Positions 17,801 through 27,192 are shown, counted from the stretch's first letter. The stretch: DNA of 64,000 nt from Neomesorhizobium sp963726065 (GCA_963726065.1 CAVSAU010000009.1:248001-312000), one strand, 5' to 3'. A program made the numbers and translations. The notes: generated by a model from the letters alone, not told the origin.

Positions 17801-19294
17801 ATGAGCGCCCGTCCCACGATAAGCTTTGCCAAACTCGCTGCGCCCAAAAAAGGCAGCGTCCTTGTCCTCTCCGCCGAGGCAGCGGGGCTGAGCGACGCCG
17901 GCAAGGCGTGCGACCCGGGCAAGGTGCTGGAAAAGGCTTTCGCCATCACCGAATTCACTGGCAAGTCCGGCACGTCGGTCGAGATGATCGCGCCGCAAGG
18001 CGCCGGTTTCGACCGGCTGGTTGCGCTCGGCGTCGGCGAGGCCTCGTCGATCGACGAATATGGCTGGCTGAAGCTTGGCGGCACGGTGTTCGCGCAGGTC
18101 CGCAAGCCGAACGAGGTGAGCGTCGTACTCGATATCGCCGGCGTCTCGGTGAGCGCAGCCGATGCCGCCAACGTCGCGGCAGGCATCCTGCTGCGCGCCT
18201 ATGGGTTCGACAAATACAAGACCAAGAAGGACGATGCCGACGCTAAGTCGGAAAAGCAGGCGGCGAAATTCACCATTCTCTGCGCCGACCCGGCCGCGGC
18301 CAAAAAGGCCTTCGCCGAGGTGGAAGGCGTGGTGAACGGCGTTGTGCTTGCCCGCGACCTGGTCAACGAGCCCGCCAATGTTCTGGGGCCGGTCGAATTC
18401 GCGGACCGTGCTTCCGAACTGGAAGAGCTTGGCGTGAAGGTCGAAGTGCTGAACGAGAAGGACATGAAGAAGCTCGGCATGGGCGCGCTGCTGGGCGTTG
18501 CCCAGGGTTCTCCCCGCCCGCCGCGCCTCGTCGTGATGTCGTGGAACGGCGGCAAAGCCAAGGAAAAGCCCGTCGCCTTCGTCGGCAAGGGCGTGGTGTT
18601 CGACACCGGCGGCAATTCGATCAAGCCGGCTGCCGGCATGGAAGACATGAAGGGCGACATGGGGGGTGCCGCCGCCGTAACCGGCCTGATGCACGCGCTG
18701 GCCGCCCGCAAGGCCAAGGTCAACGTCATCGGTATCATCGGCTGCGTTGAAAACAGCGTCGACGGCAATGCGCAGCGGCCGGGCGATATCGTCACCTCGA
18801 TGTCGGGCCAGACCATCGAAGTGCTGAACACCGACGCCGAGGGCCGCCTCGTGCTCGCCGACGCGCTATGGTATTGCAATGACAGGTTCCAGCCCAAGTT
18901 CATGATCAACCTGGCAACGTTGACCGGTGCCATCATGGTGGCGCTCGGCCAGCATCACGCCGGCCTGTTCTCCAACAATGACGAACTGTCGGAGCGGCTG
19001 ACGGCCGCGGGTCTGGCGACGCAGGAGCGCCTGTGGCGCATGCCGCTCGGCCCGGACTACGACAAGCTGATCAATTCCAAGAACGCCGACATGAAGAACA
19101 TCGGTGGCCGCTATGGCGGCTCCATTACAGCCGCGCAGTTCCTCAAGCGCTTCGTCAAGGATACGCCCTGGGCGCATCTCGACATCGCCGGCACCGCGAT
19201 GGGCTCGCCGTCAAACGAGATCAACCAGTCCTGGGCTTCGGGTTTCGGCGTACGCCTGCTCGACAGGCTGGTCCGCGACCACTACGAAGGCTGA
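17801..19294 (+). CDS. pepA: Leucyl aminopeptidase (M17)
   Basis: Metal-dependent cytosolic aminopeptidase. Of 497 residues the N-terminal macro-like domain runs to about 170. The catalytic domain has GKGVVFDTGGNSIKPAAGME (the usual Lys and Asp ligands), MKGDMGGAAAVTG, and the M17 signature NTDAEGRLVLADAL at about 345-358. It is followed by holC as in many alphaproteobacteria. Confidence 0.95.
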   Translation: MSARPTISFAKLAAPKKGSVLVLSAEAAGLSDAGKACDPGKVLEKAFAITEFTGKSGTSVEMIAPQGAGFDRLVALGVGEASSIDEYGWLKLGGTVFAQVRKPNEVSVVLDIAGVSVSAADAANVAAGILLRAYGFDKYKTKKDDADAKSEKQAAKFTILCADPAAAKKAFAEVEGVVNGVVLARDLVNEPANVLGPVEFADRASELEELGVKVEVLNEKDMKKLGMGALLGVAQGSPRPPRLVVMSWNGGKAKEKPVAFVGKGVVFDTGGNSIKPAAGMEDMKGDMGGAAAVTGLMHALAARKAKVNVIGIIGCVENSVDGNAQRPGDIVTSMSGQTIEVLNTDAEGRLVLADALWYCNDRFQPKFMINLATLTGAIMVALGQHHAGLFSNNDELSERLTAAGLATQERLWRMPLGPDYDKLINSKNADMKNIGGRYGGSITAAQFLKRFVKDTPWAHLDIAGTAMGSPSNEINQSWASGFGVRLLDRLVRDHYEG

Positions 19295-19382
19295 TGCTGG
19301 AGCGCAATGCATTCAGGTTGAACCGGGCTTTCCGGCCTATCTGTTTGTTTTGGCCGTATTTGTGCATGGCGAAACGAGGCGG

Positions 19383-19832
19383 ATGGCCGAAGTCCTGTTC
19401 TATCACCTGACCGAATCGACGCTGGAAGACGCGCTGCCGGGGCTGCTGGAGCGCAGCCTGCAGCGCGGCTGGAAGGCCGTGGTCCAGACTGGCACCGAGG
19501 AGCGCCGCGACGCGCTCGACGCACATCTGTGGACGTTCCGCGACGACGCATTCCTGGCCCACGCGACCGACCGCGAGGCGTGGCCGCAGGAGCAGCCGGT
19601 GCTTTTGACCACCGAGCCGGAAAACCGCAACGCCGCCGAAATCCGCTTTCTTGTCGATGGCGCCGAGCCGCCCGACCTTTCCGCCTATGCCCGCGCCGTG
19701 TTCATGTTCGACGGCCACGACGCGGCCCAACTGGAGGGCGCGCGCCGGCACTGGAAGGACATGAAGGCGGCCGGTCACGCGGTGACCTATTGGCAGCAGA
19801 CCCCGGACAAGCGCTGGGAGCGCAAGGTCTGA
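19383..19832 (+). CDS. holC: DNA polymerase III chi subunit
   Basis: Clamp-loader accessory subunit that links the replisome to SSB. 149 residues from the ATG at 19383 (MAEVLFYHLTESTLEDALPG), preceded by GAGGCGG. It shows the chi pattern LLERSLQRGWKAVVQTGTEE, LDAHLWTFRDDAFLAHA and QPVLLTT. The long upstream extension of this frame overlaps pepA in a different frame and is a shadow. Confidence 0.92.
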   Translation: MAEVLFYHLTESTLEDALPGLLERSLQRGWKAVVQTGTEERRDALDAHLWTFRDDAFLAHATDREAWPQEQPVLLTTEPENRNAAEIRFLVDGAEPPDLSAYARAVFMFDGHDAAQLEGARRHWKDMKAAGHAVTYWQQTPDKRWERKV

Positions 19833-19973
19833 AGACCTTCCGTCCGATCCAATCTGCGGCGTGGATTTTCGTCATGCCACGCCCGTCGGCCGGATCGCTC
19901 AGGACGGGATGGACCGATTGGACAAGCGGCGTCGTCGCATGGCAGAGAGGCGGGACGAGACAGGGAGTTTTCG

Positions 19974-20591
19974 ATGCGGGTCCTGTTTTTTCTGATTTTC
20001 CTGGCCGGCCTGGCGGCCGGCTTCGGTTATCCCTGGGCGGTGCGCAATGTCGGCGGCCATGACCTCGGCACCTGGCATATCTATGACGCGGTAAAGGGCT
20101 ATCAGCCGGCGCAAGTGACGCTGAAATCGGGCGACGCCCCGGTCAATGTCGAGATCGAGATGACGACGCAGGGCACGCCGAACCTGCAGGGCAGCGGCGC
20201 CGTGCTGACGCTGGTCGCCGACAGCGGCGGCCGCACCGTGCTGGCGCAGCCGCTCACCTTTGCAACCTCGAAGCCGCGCGATACCAATCCGCAACTTCAG
20301 GAAAAGATCTACCGCGACAGCGCGGGCGTCATCGATACGGTCGAGGATGCATCCTACAGGTTTACGCTCGGTCCGGGCGACGCCGAAGGCGTCACCGTCA
20401 AGTCGGCCGAACTGATCCTGCGTTCGCAGACGATGGCCGTCGACAGCCGCGTGCAGCCGATCGGCTTCGCGCTGACGGCAATCGGCTTCATCGGCTTCGT
20501 GCTGGCGTTGACCCGGCGCGGCGGCGGAACGCCGTCCAACCCGAATTCGCAACCGCCGCCGAAGCGCTGGGGCAGGGGCGCCGCGCGCTAG
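19974..20591 (+). CDS. Conserved hypothetical membrane protein
   Basis: A 205-residue protein not recognised by name. Residues 3-20 (VLFFLIFLAGLAAGFGYP) form a membrane anchor or uncleaved signal. A beta-rich domain of about 140 residues follows, then a second span QPIGFALTAIGFIGFVLALT at about 165-184 and a short basic proline-rich tail. With both ends in the membrane the middle should face the periplasm. GGGAG-like AGGGAG precedes the ATG. Its stop overlaps the convergent methyltransferase gene by four bases. Confidence 0.7.
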   Translation: MRVLFFLIFLAGLAAGFGYPWAVRNVGGHDLGTWHIYDAVKGYQPAQVTLKSGDAPVNVEIEMTTQGTPNLQGSGAVLTLVADSGGRTVLAQPLTFATSKPRDTNPQLQEKIYRDSAGVIDTVEDASYRFTLGPGDAEGVTVKSAELILRSQTMAVDSRVQPIGFALTAIGFIGFVLALTRRGGGTPSNPNSQPPPKRWGRGAAR

Positions 20592-21283
20592 CGCCCCTTT
20601 CGCCAGACATAGGCGAAGCTGACCGGCCAGCCGAGATGCTTGCGCCATTTCGGCTTGGTTTCCAGCCAGTTCTCGTCGACGATGCACTCCTGTGCCTCGA
20701 CCAGCGTCAGCCCGCTCCCGCAGCCGGCACCGAAATGATCGGCAAAGAGATGGACATGAGTTTCGACCGTGATGGCTTCGCCATCCGGCCGATGAAAATG
20801 CGTCGGGGTACCGTTCATGATGAAGAACGGATGATAGCCGATGATGAGGAACCTGCCGCCGGCTTCGAGCAGCCGCCACGCCTCGCGGTAGACAGGCTCG
20901 AGTTCGGCAAGATGCTCGTCGGCCAGCACCAGTGTGCAAAGATCATATGCCGATGACGCCAGCGGCGTAGCGGCGACGTCGGCGAGGTGTAGCGTGTCAT
21001 GCGCGCCGGCGCGCTTGGCCAGCGCCAGCATCTCAGGCGTCATGTCGACGCCGTCTATTCCCGTGACGCCCCGCTCCTTTAGCCAGCGCCCGGTGCGGCC
21101 GGTACCGCAGGCAAGGTCGGCGGCGCGGTGCGTCGTTTCCCAGTCGATCGACCGGATGCGCTGCAGGAGCGGTTGATCCAGGCCCTCCGCGACGGTCGCT
21201 TCATAGGTCGCGGCCCATTCGCCATAACCTTCGGCAGCGCCGACAATAGGGTAGCCGCGTTTGTCGAAAATCCGGGAATCCAT
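20588..21283 (-). CDS. Class I SAM-dependent methyltransferase
   Basis: 231 residues with the SAM-binding motif I ADLACGTGRTGRWLKERG (about 54-71), motif II region GVDMTPEMLALAKRAG, and LEAGGRFLIIGYHP. The methyl acceptor is not evident; the fold resembles the methyltransferase_11 group. It converges with the preceding membrane-protein gene. Confidence 0.82.
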   Translation of the reverse strand: MDSRIFDKRGYPIVGAAEGYGEWAATYEATVAEGLDQPLLQRIRSIDWETTHRAADLACGTGRTGRWLKERGVTGIDGVDMTPEMLALAKRAGAHDTLHLADVAATPLASSAYDLCTLVLADEHLAELEPVYREAWRLLEAGGRFLIIGYHPFFIMNGTPTHFHRPDGEAITVETHVHLFADHFGAGCGSGLTLVEAQECIVDENWLETKPKWRKHLGWPVSFAYVWRKGR

Positions 21284-21405
21284 CTCTTATTTCCGCAAAA
21301 CGAACCGTGCTTTCCGTGAGTTTAGCCCGGAAAAGCAGCCGATCCGCGAATAAATATGCGTTTTGTCAGATCGCCAGCGGTAGGGCGATCCGCTGGGTCC
21401 CCGTC

Positions 21406-22215
21406 TCAGATTTCGCCGAAATCTCCGGAACGGCCCTTGCCGGCAGCGAAACGCGCCGCCCCGGTCGCGCCTTCGGAGCGAAAGGTTTCAGCACTTTCCC
21501 ACTCGTTGACCAGCGATTGCGCCGGATCGAGCGACCATTGTTCGAGTGCCGACATACGGTCAGCGCGCATGCAGGCCTGCGGGAAGCGGGTGAGCTCACG
21601 GGCGAGCCCGAGCGCCGTCTCCAGCGAGGTGCCATCGGCGCAGACCCTGGTCGCGAGCCCGATGGCAAGGCATTCGTCCGCCTCGACCTTGCGGCCGGTG
21701 AGGATCAGGTCCATCGCGCGTCCCTGACCGACGATGCGCGGCAGCCGCACCGTGCCGCCATCGATCAGCGGCACGCCCCAGCGGCGGCAGTAGACCCCCA
21801 TATAGGCCGATTGCTCCATGACCCTGAGGTCGCACCACAACGCCAGTTCCATGCCGCCGGCCACCGCCGGGCCGGAGATCGCCGCGATCACCGGTTTCGA
21901 AAGCAAAAGCCGGGTCGGGCCCATTGGTCCCTTGCGCGGATATTTGATCGGGTTGTCGAAACTGGCGTCGAGCTGATGCTCGGCGAACCACTTGTCGTCT
22001 TCGCCGCCCGCAGCGGCCCATTTCAGGTCAAAACCGGCGCTGAAGCTGCCGGGAACGCCGGTGAGAATGGCGATCTTTTGGTTGGGATCGCGCTCGAAAG
22101 TCATGAAGGCGTTGAACATCGCGAGCGCCATGTCCGGGTTGACGGCGTTGCGCGCCTCGGCCCTGTCGATGGTAACGATGGTGATGTCGCCGTCCTTGTC
22201 GACCCGGATCGTCAT
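21406..22215 (-). CDS. Enoyl-CoA hydratase/isomerase family protein
   Basis: Crotonase-fold protein of 269 residues. GVPGSFSAGFDLK (about 51-63) and ISGPAVAGGMELALWCDLRV give the two oxyanion-hole segments, and WGVPLIDGGTVRLPRIVG follows. In the second active-site segment the hydratase glutamates are not clearly both present, so the reaction (hydratase, isomerase or other) cannot be fixed. Its ATG overlaps the stop of the ABC-F gene, suggesting co-transcription. Confidence 0.85.
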   Translation of the reverse strand: MTIRVDKDGDITIVTIDRAEARNAVNPDMALAMFNAFMTFERDPNQKIAILTGVPGSFSAGFDLKWAAAGGEDDKWFAEHQLDASFDNPIKYPRKGPMGPTRLLLSKPVIAAISGPAVAGGMELALWCDLRVMEQSAYMGVYCRRWGVPLIDGGTVRLPRIVGQGRAMDLILTGRKVEADECLAIGLATRVCADGTSLETALGLARELTRFPQACMRADRMSALEQWSLDPAQSLVNEWESAETFRSEGATGAARFAAGKGRSGDFGEI

Positions 22216-24089
22216 TCGGCCGTTCCCTCCTCATATTCCGCCGACAGCGCCAGCCATTTTTCCTCGTGGCCGGCGAGCGCATTGGAAAGCTCGGAACGCT
22301 CCTTGGCAAGCCGCGTCGCCGTCGACGGGTCTTTTTCATAGAGCGCGGGGTTGGCGAGTTCGTCCTCGATGCCGTCGATGCGCTTGCGGATGCGGTCCAT
22401 CAGCGCCTCGGTCGCCCGAATTTCCTTGGCGACAGGCTCCATCGCGGCGCGACGCGCGGCTGCCTCACGGCGGCGGTCGGCCTTGGACGCCTTGTCCTGC
22501 TCGCGGCGCTGCCGCCGGTCGCCGCCGTCGCCGGTGATCTCGCGCCGGTATTCGGCAAGGTCGTTGTCGTAGGATTTCACCGAACCGTCCTTGACCAGCC
22601 ACAGCCGGTCGACGGTCGCCTCGATCAGATGCGGATCGTGCGAGATGAGCAGCACCGCACCCGAATAGTCGTTCAGCGCGTGCACCAGCGCCTCGCGCGA
22701 ATCGATGTCGAGGTGGTTGGTCGGTTCGTCGAGGATCAACAGGTTCGGCCCATCGAAAGCGGCCAGCCCCATCAGCAGGCGCGCCTTCTCGCCGCCGGAA
22801 AGATCCTTTGCCGGGGTCATCATCTTTTCGGTCGACAGACCCATTTGGGCGACGCGTGCCCGCACCTTGGCTTCCGGCGCGCCCTGCATCAACGGGCGCA
22901 CATGCTCGATGGCGTTTTCTTCCGGGCGCAAATCGTCGAGCTGGTGCTGGGCAAACATCGCCACCTTCAGTCCGGGCGCGACGGTCATCGAACCGGTTTG
23001 CGCCTTCAGCCGGCCGGAAAGCAGCTTGGCGAAGGTCGACTTGCCGTTGCCGTTGGCGCCCAGGAGCGCGATGCGGTCGTCCTCGTCGATGCGCAGCGTC
23101 AACTGCTTCAGGATAGCCTTGCCTGGCTCATAGCCGGTCGAAACGCCGTTCATAGCGATGATTGGCGATGCGACGGTCTTCACCGGCTCCGGAAAGTTGA
23201 ATGGCTTCACGGTATCGTTCATGATCGCCGCGATCGGCTTCATCTTCTCCAGCGCCTTCAGGCGCGACTGCGCCTGGCGCGCCTTCGAGGCCTTGGCGCG
23301 GAAGCGCTCCACGAAGGATTCCATGTGCTTGCGGGCCGCCTCCTGCTTGATGCGGCTCTTTTCCTGCAGGATCTGCTGCTCTTCGCGCTGCCGGTCGAAC
23401 TGATCGTAGCCGCCGCGCCAGAAGGTCAGCTTCTGCTGATCGAGATGTACGATGGACGACACGGCCCGGTTTAGCAGGTCGCGGTCGTGCGAGATCAGGA
23501 GCACAGTGTGCGGGTATTTTCCGACATAGTTTTCAAGCCACAGCGTGCCTTCCAGGTCGAGATAGTTGGTCGGTTCATCGAGCAGCAGGAGGTCGGGCTC
23601 GGCGAACAACACCGAGGCAAGCGCGACGCGCATGCGCCAGCCGCCGGAAAACGAGGAGGCCGGGCGTTTCTGGGCCTCGGCGTCGAAGCCGAGACCGGCG
23701 AGGATGGTGGCGGCGCGCGCTTCGGCCGAATGGGCATCGATGTCGGCGAGCCGCATGTGGATTTCGGCGATGCGGTGTGCGTCGGTCGCGGTCTTCTCTT
23801 CCTCAAGCAGTGCTGCGCGTTCTGTATCGGCCTTCAGCACGATGTCGATCAGCGGCTCTTCGGTTCCCGGCGCTTCCTGGGCGACCTGGCCGATGCGGGT
23901 ATTCTTTGGCATCGAGATCGTGCCGGTCTCGGTGGCGAGATCACCGGTGATCGCCTTGAACAGCGTAGTTTTGCCGGTTCCGTTGCGGCCAACAAGGCCG
24001 GCCTTCGATCCCGCAGGCAGCGTCAGCGACGCGTGATCGAGGAGAAGGCGTCCGGCGATGCGGAGTGAGATGTCGTTGAGGATAAGCAT
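22212..24089 (-). CDS. ABC-F family ATP-binding protein
   Basis: Soluble tandem ATPase of the ribosome-acting ABC-F class (Uup/YheS/EttA-like). 625 residues from the ATG at 24089 (MLILNDISLRIAGRLLLDHA). First nucleotide-binding domain: GRNGTGKTTL, SSFSGGWRMR, LLLLDEPTNYLDLE. Linker rich in Arg/Lys/Gln. Second: GANGNGKSTF, LSGGEKARLLMG, LILDEPTNHLDID. The C-terminal coiled coil spans about 535-620. No membrane segments. Confidence 0.93.
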   Translation of the reverse strand: MLILNDISLRIAGRLLLDHASLTLPAGSKAGLVGRNGTGKTTLFKAITGDLATETGTISMPKNTRIGQVAQEAPGTEEPLIDIVLKADTERAALLEEEKTATDAHRIAEIHMRLADIDAHSAEARAATILAGLGFDAEAQKRPASSFSGGWRMRVALASVLFAEPDLLLLDEPTNYLDLEGTLWLENYVGKYPHTVLLISHDRDLLNRAVSSIVHLDQQKLTFWRGGYDQFDRQREEQQILQEKSRIKQEAARKHMESFVERFRAKASKARQAQSRLKALEKMKPIAAIMNDTVKPFNFPEPVKTVASPIIAMNGVSTGYEPGKAILKQLTLRIDEDDRIALLGANGNGKSTFAKLLSGRLKAQTGSMTVAPGLKVAMFAQHQLDDLRPEENAIEHVRPLMQGAPEAKVRARVAQMGLSTEKMMTPAKDLSGGEKARLLMGLAAFDGPNLLILDEPTNHLDIDSREALVHALNDYSGAVLLISHDPHLIEATVDRLWLVKDGSVKSYDNDLAEYRREITGDGGDRRQRREQDKASKADRRREAAARRAAMEPVAKEIRATEALMDRIRKRIDGIEDELANPALYEKDPSTATRLAKERSELSNALAGHEEKWLALSAEYEEGTAE

Positions 24090-24240
24090 GGCCGGGGCGT
24101 TTTGGAGGAGAGTTGCCGATATGGCAAGGGCGACACCTCCCAAACGAGCGCCGCACTATTCGTGGCCGGGCAGGGTAGGCAGAGCGGCTGCATTGCCGGC
24201 AGTCAGTCCTTCCGCCAGGACCGTATCGGCCGGGAGAGCG

Positions 24241-24266
24241 GAAGGCCCGCATCGTTGCGGGCCTTC
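24241..24266. terminator. Strong bidirectional-looking hairpin
   Basis: GAAGGCCCGC, loop ATCGTT, GCGGGCCTTC: perfect 10-base stem followed on the plus strand by TTTG. It lies just downstream of the broken minus-strand gene at 24286-25000 and upstream of the ABC-F gene, so it most likely separates those two units. The T run is short on both strands. Confidence 0.6.
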
Positions 24267-24285
24267 TTTGAGTGCGATCGACCGT

Positions 24286-25000
24286 TCACCGCTGCAGCGT
24301 CCTGCGCAGTTCGACGAGGCCGCGGTCGTAGCCGCTGGGAGTTCTCCATCACGTCGACGCAGCGTTTTTTCATCATTATGACCTTGCTGTTGGAAAGCCT
24401 GGCGACATCGACGCCCCGGCGTGCGGGCCGACTTTGCATGCCGAAAATACCTGAGTTGCCAAGGCTGCGGGCGACCACCCCTCCTTGATCGATAGTTCGG
24501 GAGTTCGGATTGCCAGGATTGTCGGGGTTGCGGGAGATCGGACCGCCGGGATTGCCGGGACCACCTGGATTGCCCGGTCCACCTGGATCAACAGGATTTC
24601 CGGGGTTGGTGCGGGCGCCGCCGAGGCCAAGCCCTATGCCGATGAATGCGAGGCCGCCGCCGCCATTAGCACTGACACTGGCGTTGAGGCGTTGTGTCCG
24701 CCGAGCGATGCCGTTGTGTTGGAATCGACCATGCCGCTGCGCCCAGCGACCGACGTGTCGTGATTGGCTGCGAGGCCACCGGGCCCACCAACCGAAGCGT
24801 CGACGCCGACGCTGGCCAACCCTCCGCTACCGGCGACGTCGGCGCCAACATGCGCATTGATGCCGTTGGCCCCGCCGAAGCTGGCGCTGACGCCGAGCGC
24901 GCCGTTGCTGCTTTTGCCCACGCCGATGCCGTTGGCGCCACTTACATTGAGGCCGCCGCCAAGAAGGCCACCGCCGCTTGAGTAGGAATAAGTTTCAGAA
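24286..25000 (-). pseudogene. Gly/Asn-rich secreted-type protein, broken
   Basis: Three overlapping minus-strand segments join into one protein. The first reads SSGGGLLGGGLNVSGANGIG then SASFGGANGINAHVGADVAG. Near 24685-24695 the frame shifts to LNASVSANGGGGLAFIGIGL followed by collagen-like NPGNPVDPGGPGNPGGPGNP. The third part has MMKKRCVDVMEN and, after another one-base shift at about 24338-24343, YDRGLVELRRTLQR and a stop at 24286. Roughly 12-residue imperfect repeats containing GGANGI/GGSGGL run through the first 90 residues. No start codon or signal peptide exists upstream; the frame meets a stop in AT-rich DNA at about 25005. I recall similar rhizobial proteins ending in a KKRCVDV...YDRDLVxLC tail. 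Function unknown. Confidence 0.6.
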
Positions 25001-25095
25001 GAAATATATTATATTTAAACAGTAATCTGGATTCGCGCGATTAAAATAAAAGCGTTAACAGTAAGATGTCTCCGTATTTAAGATGAGAAGTGCTT
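25001..25095. other. AT-rich patch
   Basis: Roughly 95 bases that are far more AT-rich than the surroundings, containing ATATATTATATTTAAAC and ATTAAAATAAAAGCG. It replaces the expected start and signal-peptide region of the broken gene to its left and lies 3' of the dinB-like gene. No gene seen. Confidence 0.5.
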
Positions 25096-25608
25096 TCAGG
25101 CGAAGGCTCTTCCTTCTTCGGTCCTTTGGAAAAGAATCAAATCAAGCTGTATCGATGGGTGGCCGAGCGATGTCAGTATCATGTGAGCCTGACCTCTATG
25201 GTGCGTATGATGATTGAAGAAATGACCAAGTGCAGGCGCCAGACGTTGTGAGATGGTGCGCATATCAGTCATCGTCATATAGGTGAAGCGTCCGCCGAAA
25301 TCCTTGTCGCTGAGCTGGTTTACCCATTTGACAATGCGATTGTCTTCTGCTTCGCGCGCCGCTTTCAGCCTGACGAAATCGCTATGGATGATGGTGTCGA
25401 GCGCGGCCGGGACCTCGCCTTCGCCGGTAAAGCGTTTCATCCAGATGCGGTCGGCGACGAGTATGTGGTTGAGCGTGCCCATCATGGATTTGAAGAAAGC
25501 GCCCGTATCGCGCGTGATGTCTTCTTCCGAAAGCTGTGCGACGGCATCGTACAGACGCCTGTTGGCCCAGTGGTTGTAGGCGGCCAACATCATGAAGTGC
25601 TTTTTCAT
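25096..25608 (-). CDS. DinB family protein
   Basis: Four-helix-bundle metalloprotein of the DinB/YfiT group. From the ATG at 25608 it has 170 residues and starts MKKHFMMLAAYNHWANRRLY; an upstream ATG at 25626 (MAKTIR...) is also possible. The three likely metal-binding histidines are in MGTLNHILVADRIW and FNHHTHHRGQ. Family members act as thiol-dependent transferases or are of unknown role; DNA-damage induction is not implied by the fold. Confidence 0.87.
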   Translation of the reverse strand: MKKHFMMLAAYNHWANRRLYDAVAQLSEEDITRDTGAFFKSMMGTLNHILVADRIWMKRFTGEGEVPAALDTIIHSDFVRLKAAREAEDNRIVKWVNQLSDKDFGGRFTYMTMTDMRTISQRLAPALGHFFNHHTHHRGQAHMILTSLGHPSIQLDLILFQRTEEGRAFA

Positions 25609-25821
25609 TCGTATTGTCTTTGCCATGCGAAACACATTGTGACGTACCAGACGTGCCGGGGATAAGAAGTCAATGACCATTCAGCCTAGGGCGGCTCGCG
25701 GGCCAGCGAGGCTTGACGGATGCGGTGCGCAAGTTGCGCCCGAAACCGGGTTCCGTTCCGGCGAAAATTGCTCTAAAGAGCGCGCCACCTTCCGAAATCT
25801 TTATTCCCAAAGGACAAGAGC

Positions 25822-26244
25822 ATGGCGATTGAACGCACCTTTTCGATGATCAAGCCGGACGCAACCAAGCGCAACCTTACGGGCGCCATCACCAAGATGC
25901 TCGAGGATGCCGGCCTGCGCGTCGTCGCGTCGCGCCGCGTCTGGATGAGCCTGCGCGAAGCCCAGGGCTTCTACGCCGTCCACAAGGACCGTCCCTTCTT
26001 CGCCGAACTGACCGAGTTCATGTCTTCGGGCCCCACCATCGTGCAGGTGCTGGAAGGCGAGAACGCCATCGCCAGGAATCGTGAAGTGATGGGCGCCACC
26101 AATCCGGCCAACGCCGCTGAAGGCACCATCCGCAAGGTGCACGCGCTGTCCATCGGCGAGAATTCGGTGCATGGCTCGGACGCGCCGGAAACCGCCGCCG
26201 AAGAAATCGCCTACTGGTTCTCGGGCACCGAAATCGTCGGCTGA
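25822..26244 (+). CDS. ndk: Nucleoside diphosphate kinase
   Basis: Transfers gamma-phosphate between nucleoside di- and triphosphates through a phosphohistidine. 140 residues with MAIERTFSMIKPDA at the start and the active-site H117 in NSVHGSD. Preceded by AAAGGAC about 8 bases before the ATG and followed by a clear terminator hairpin, so probably monocistronic. Confidence 0.97.
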   Translation: MAIERTFSMIKPDATKRNLTGAITKMLEDAGLRVVASRRVWMSLREAQGFYAVHKDRPFFAELTEFMSSGPTIVQVLEGENAIARNREVMGATNPANAAEGTIRKVHALSIGENSVHGSDAPETAAEEIAYWFSGTEIVG

Positions 26245-26285
26245 ATTCGACATTGCGAGGCTCGTCTCGCAATCGAACAACATAA

Positions 26286-26313
26286 AAAAGCCGGGGCGCG
26301 AGCTCCGGCTTTT
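26286..26313 (+). terminator. Intrinsic terminator of ndk
   Basis: AAAAGCCGG and CCGGCTTTT arms enclose a 10-base GC-rich loop, with A runs before and T runs after. It ends about 70 bases after the ndk stop and could also serve the convergent gene at 26338. Confidence 0.8.
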
Positions 26314-26337
26314 CGCTTGGGCGGCGAGCTGCGTGGC

Positions 26338-27114
26338 TCAACCTGCCTGTGCGAAGCGCAGCAGCGCGCGGCCGGCGGCGTCGACGAGATGGAGCTTGCC
26401 CGCGCCGTCGAAATGGAAGCCAGCGGCCTTGCTGAGCGCCTCGAAGAACTTTCGCTCCTGGTCCATGATGGCCGGCGGACAGAGCTTGCGAGTAGAGCCG
26501 ATCTCGCCGATTTGCAGCTTCGCGCCGTTCACCGATGCTGTCGAAAAATAGTTGTTGCAGGCGCCAAGGCCGGAGACCTTGCCGTCGGACCCAAGCCGGA
26601 AGGTGGATTGCGCGGTGCCGATGACGCCGCGCTGCTCGATGTCTTCGGCGAGCCAGGTGTGGTCGAAAATGGTTTCGTCCGACCGCGGCGCCTCCGATTG
26701 ATGCACCATCCTCAACCGCAGGCTTTGCGGGCTGCTGACCGTGCTCGGATCGACCGTATTGCGCGTATCGGTGATGAACCAGATTGTGCTGCCGACGGTG
26801 ATGCGGGCCTGCAACGCATAGGTTTTGCCGGGTTTGATCCTGTCCGCGTCGAAGGATAGTTTGAAGGGGATCGGAACCTGCCCTGCGGGCTTGATGGTCT
26901 GCGAGGAGATGATCCTCGACGCCGCATCGGCAAGCGAAACGTCAAGCAGCTCAACGAGGACCGCGGCATCCGCGGGAAGCGCGATGCGCTCGCGATAAAG
27001 CACTTCGCCGGCGATCGTCCGTTCGGCAGCCGAAAGGTTTGCCGGCATCGCGGCAAGGCCGATCAGCAGGGGCGCCACACCAAAGAAAATGAACTCGGCA
27101 ACTCTGCTGATCAT
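26338..27114 (-). CDS. YbaY-like and META (HslJ-like) two-domain secreted protein
   Basis: 258 residues. Residues 1-29 are a signal peptide (FFGVAPLLIGLAAMPANLSA). About 30-135 match the YbaY lipoprotein fold (TIAGEVLYRERIALPADAAV, VPIPFKLSFDADRIKPGKTY, ALQARITV). About 148-255 form a META domain (WLAEDIEQRGVIGTAQSTFR, GLGACNNYFSTASVNGAKLQ, STRKLCPP). Both domains occur in envelope proteins, META in heat-shock/novobiocin-linked HslJ. No lipobox cysteine is apparent. Function unknown; envelope stress is a guess. Confidence 0.75.
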   Translation of the reverse strand: MISRVAEFIFFGVAPLLIGLAAMPANLSAAERTIAGEVLYRERIALPADAAVLVELLDVSLADAASRIISSQTIKPAGQVPIPFKLSFDADRIKPGKTYALQARITVGSTIWFITDTRNTVDPSTVSSPQSLRLRMVHQSEAPRSDETIFDHTWLAEDIEQRGVIGTAQSTFRLGSDGKVSGLGACNNYFSTASVNGAKLQIGEIGSTRKLCPPAIMDQERKFFEALSKAAGFHFDGAGKLHLVDAAGRALLRFAQAG

Positions 27115-27192
27115 CGCTCCACCTCGTCTTTTGTGTTTAAGCCTGAAAGAATCAGGTGATTACGGTGGTTCCGTGGCTGCCGAGCGGCGATA

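Noticed and set aside
24510..24860. Plus-strand frame with a collagen-like GPPGLPGPPG run
   Set aside because: It is the complement of the minus-strand repeats (NPGGPGNP); after the run it becomes arginine-rich nonsense. The minus strand gives a coherent protein across frames.
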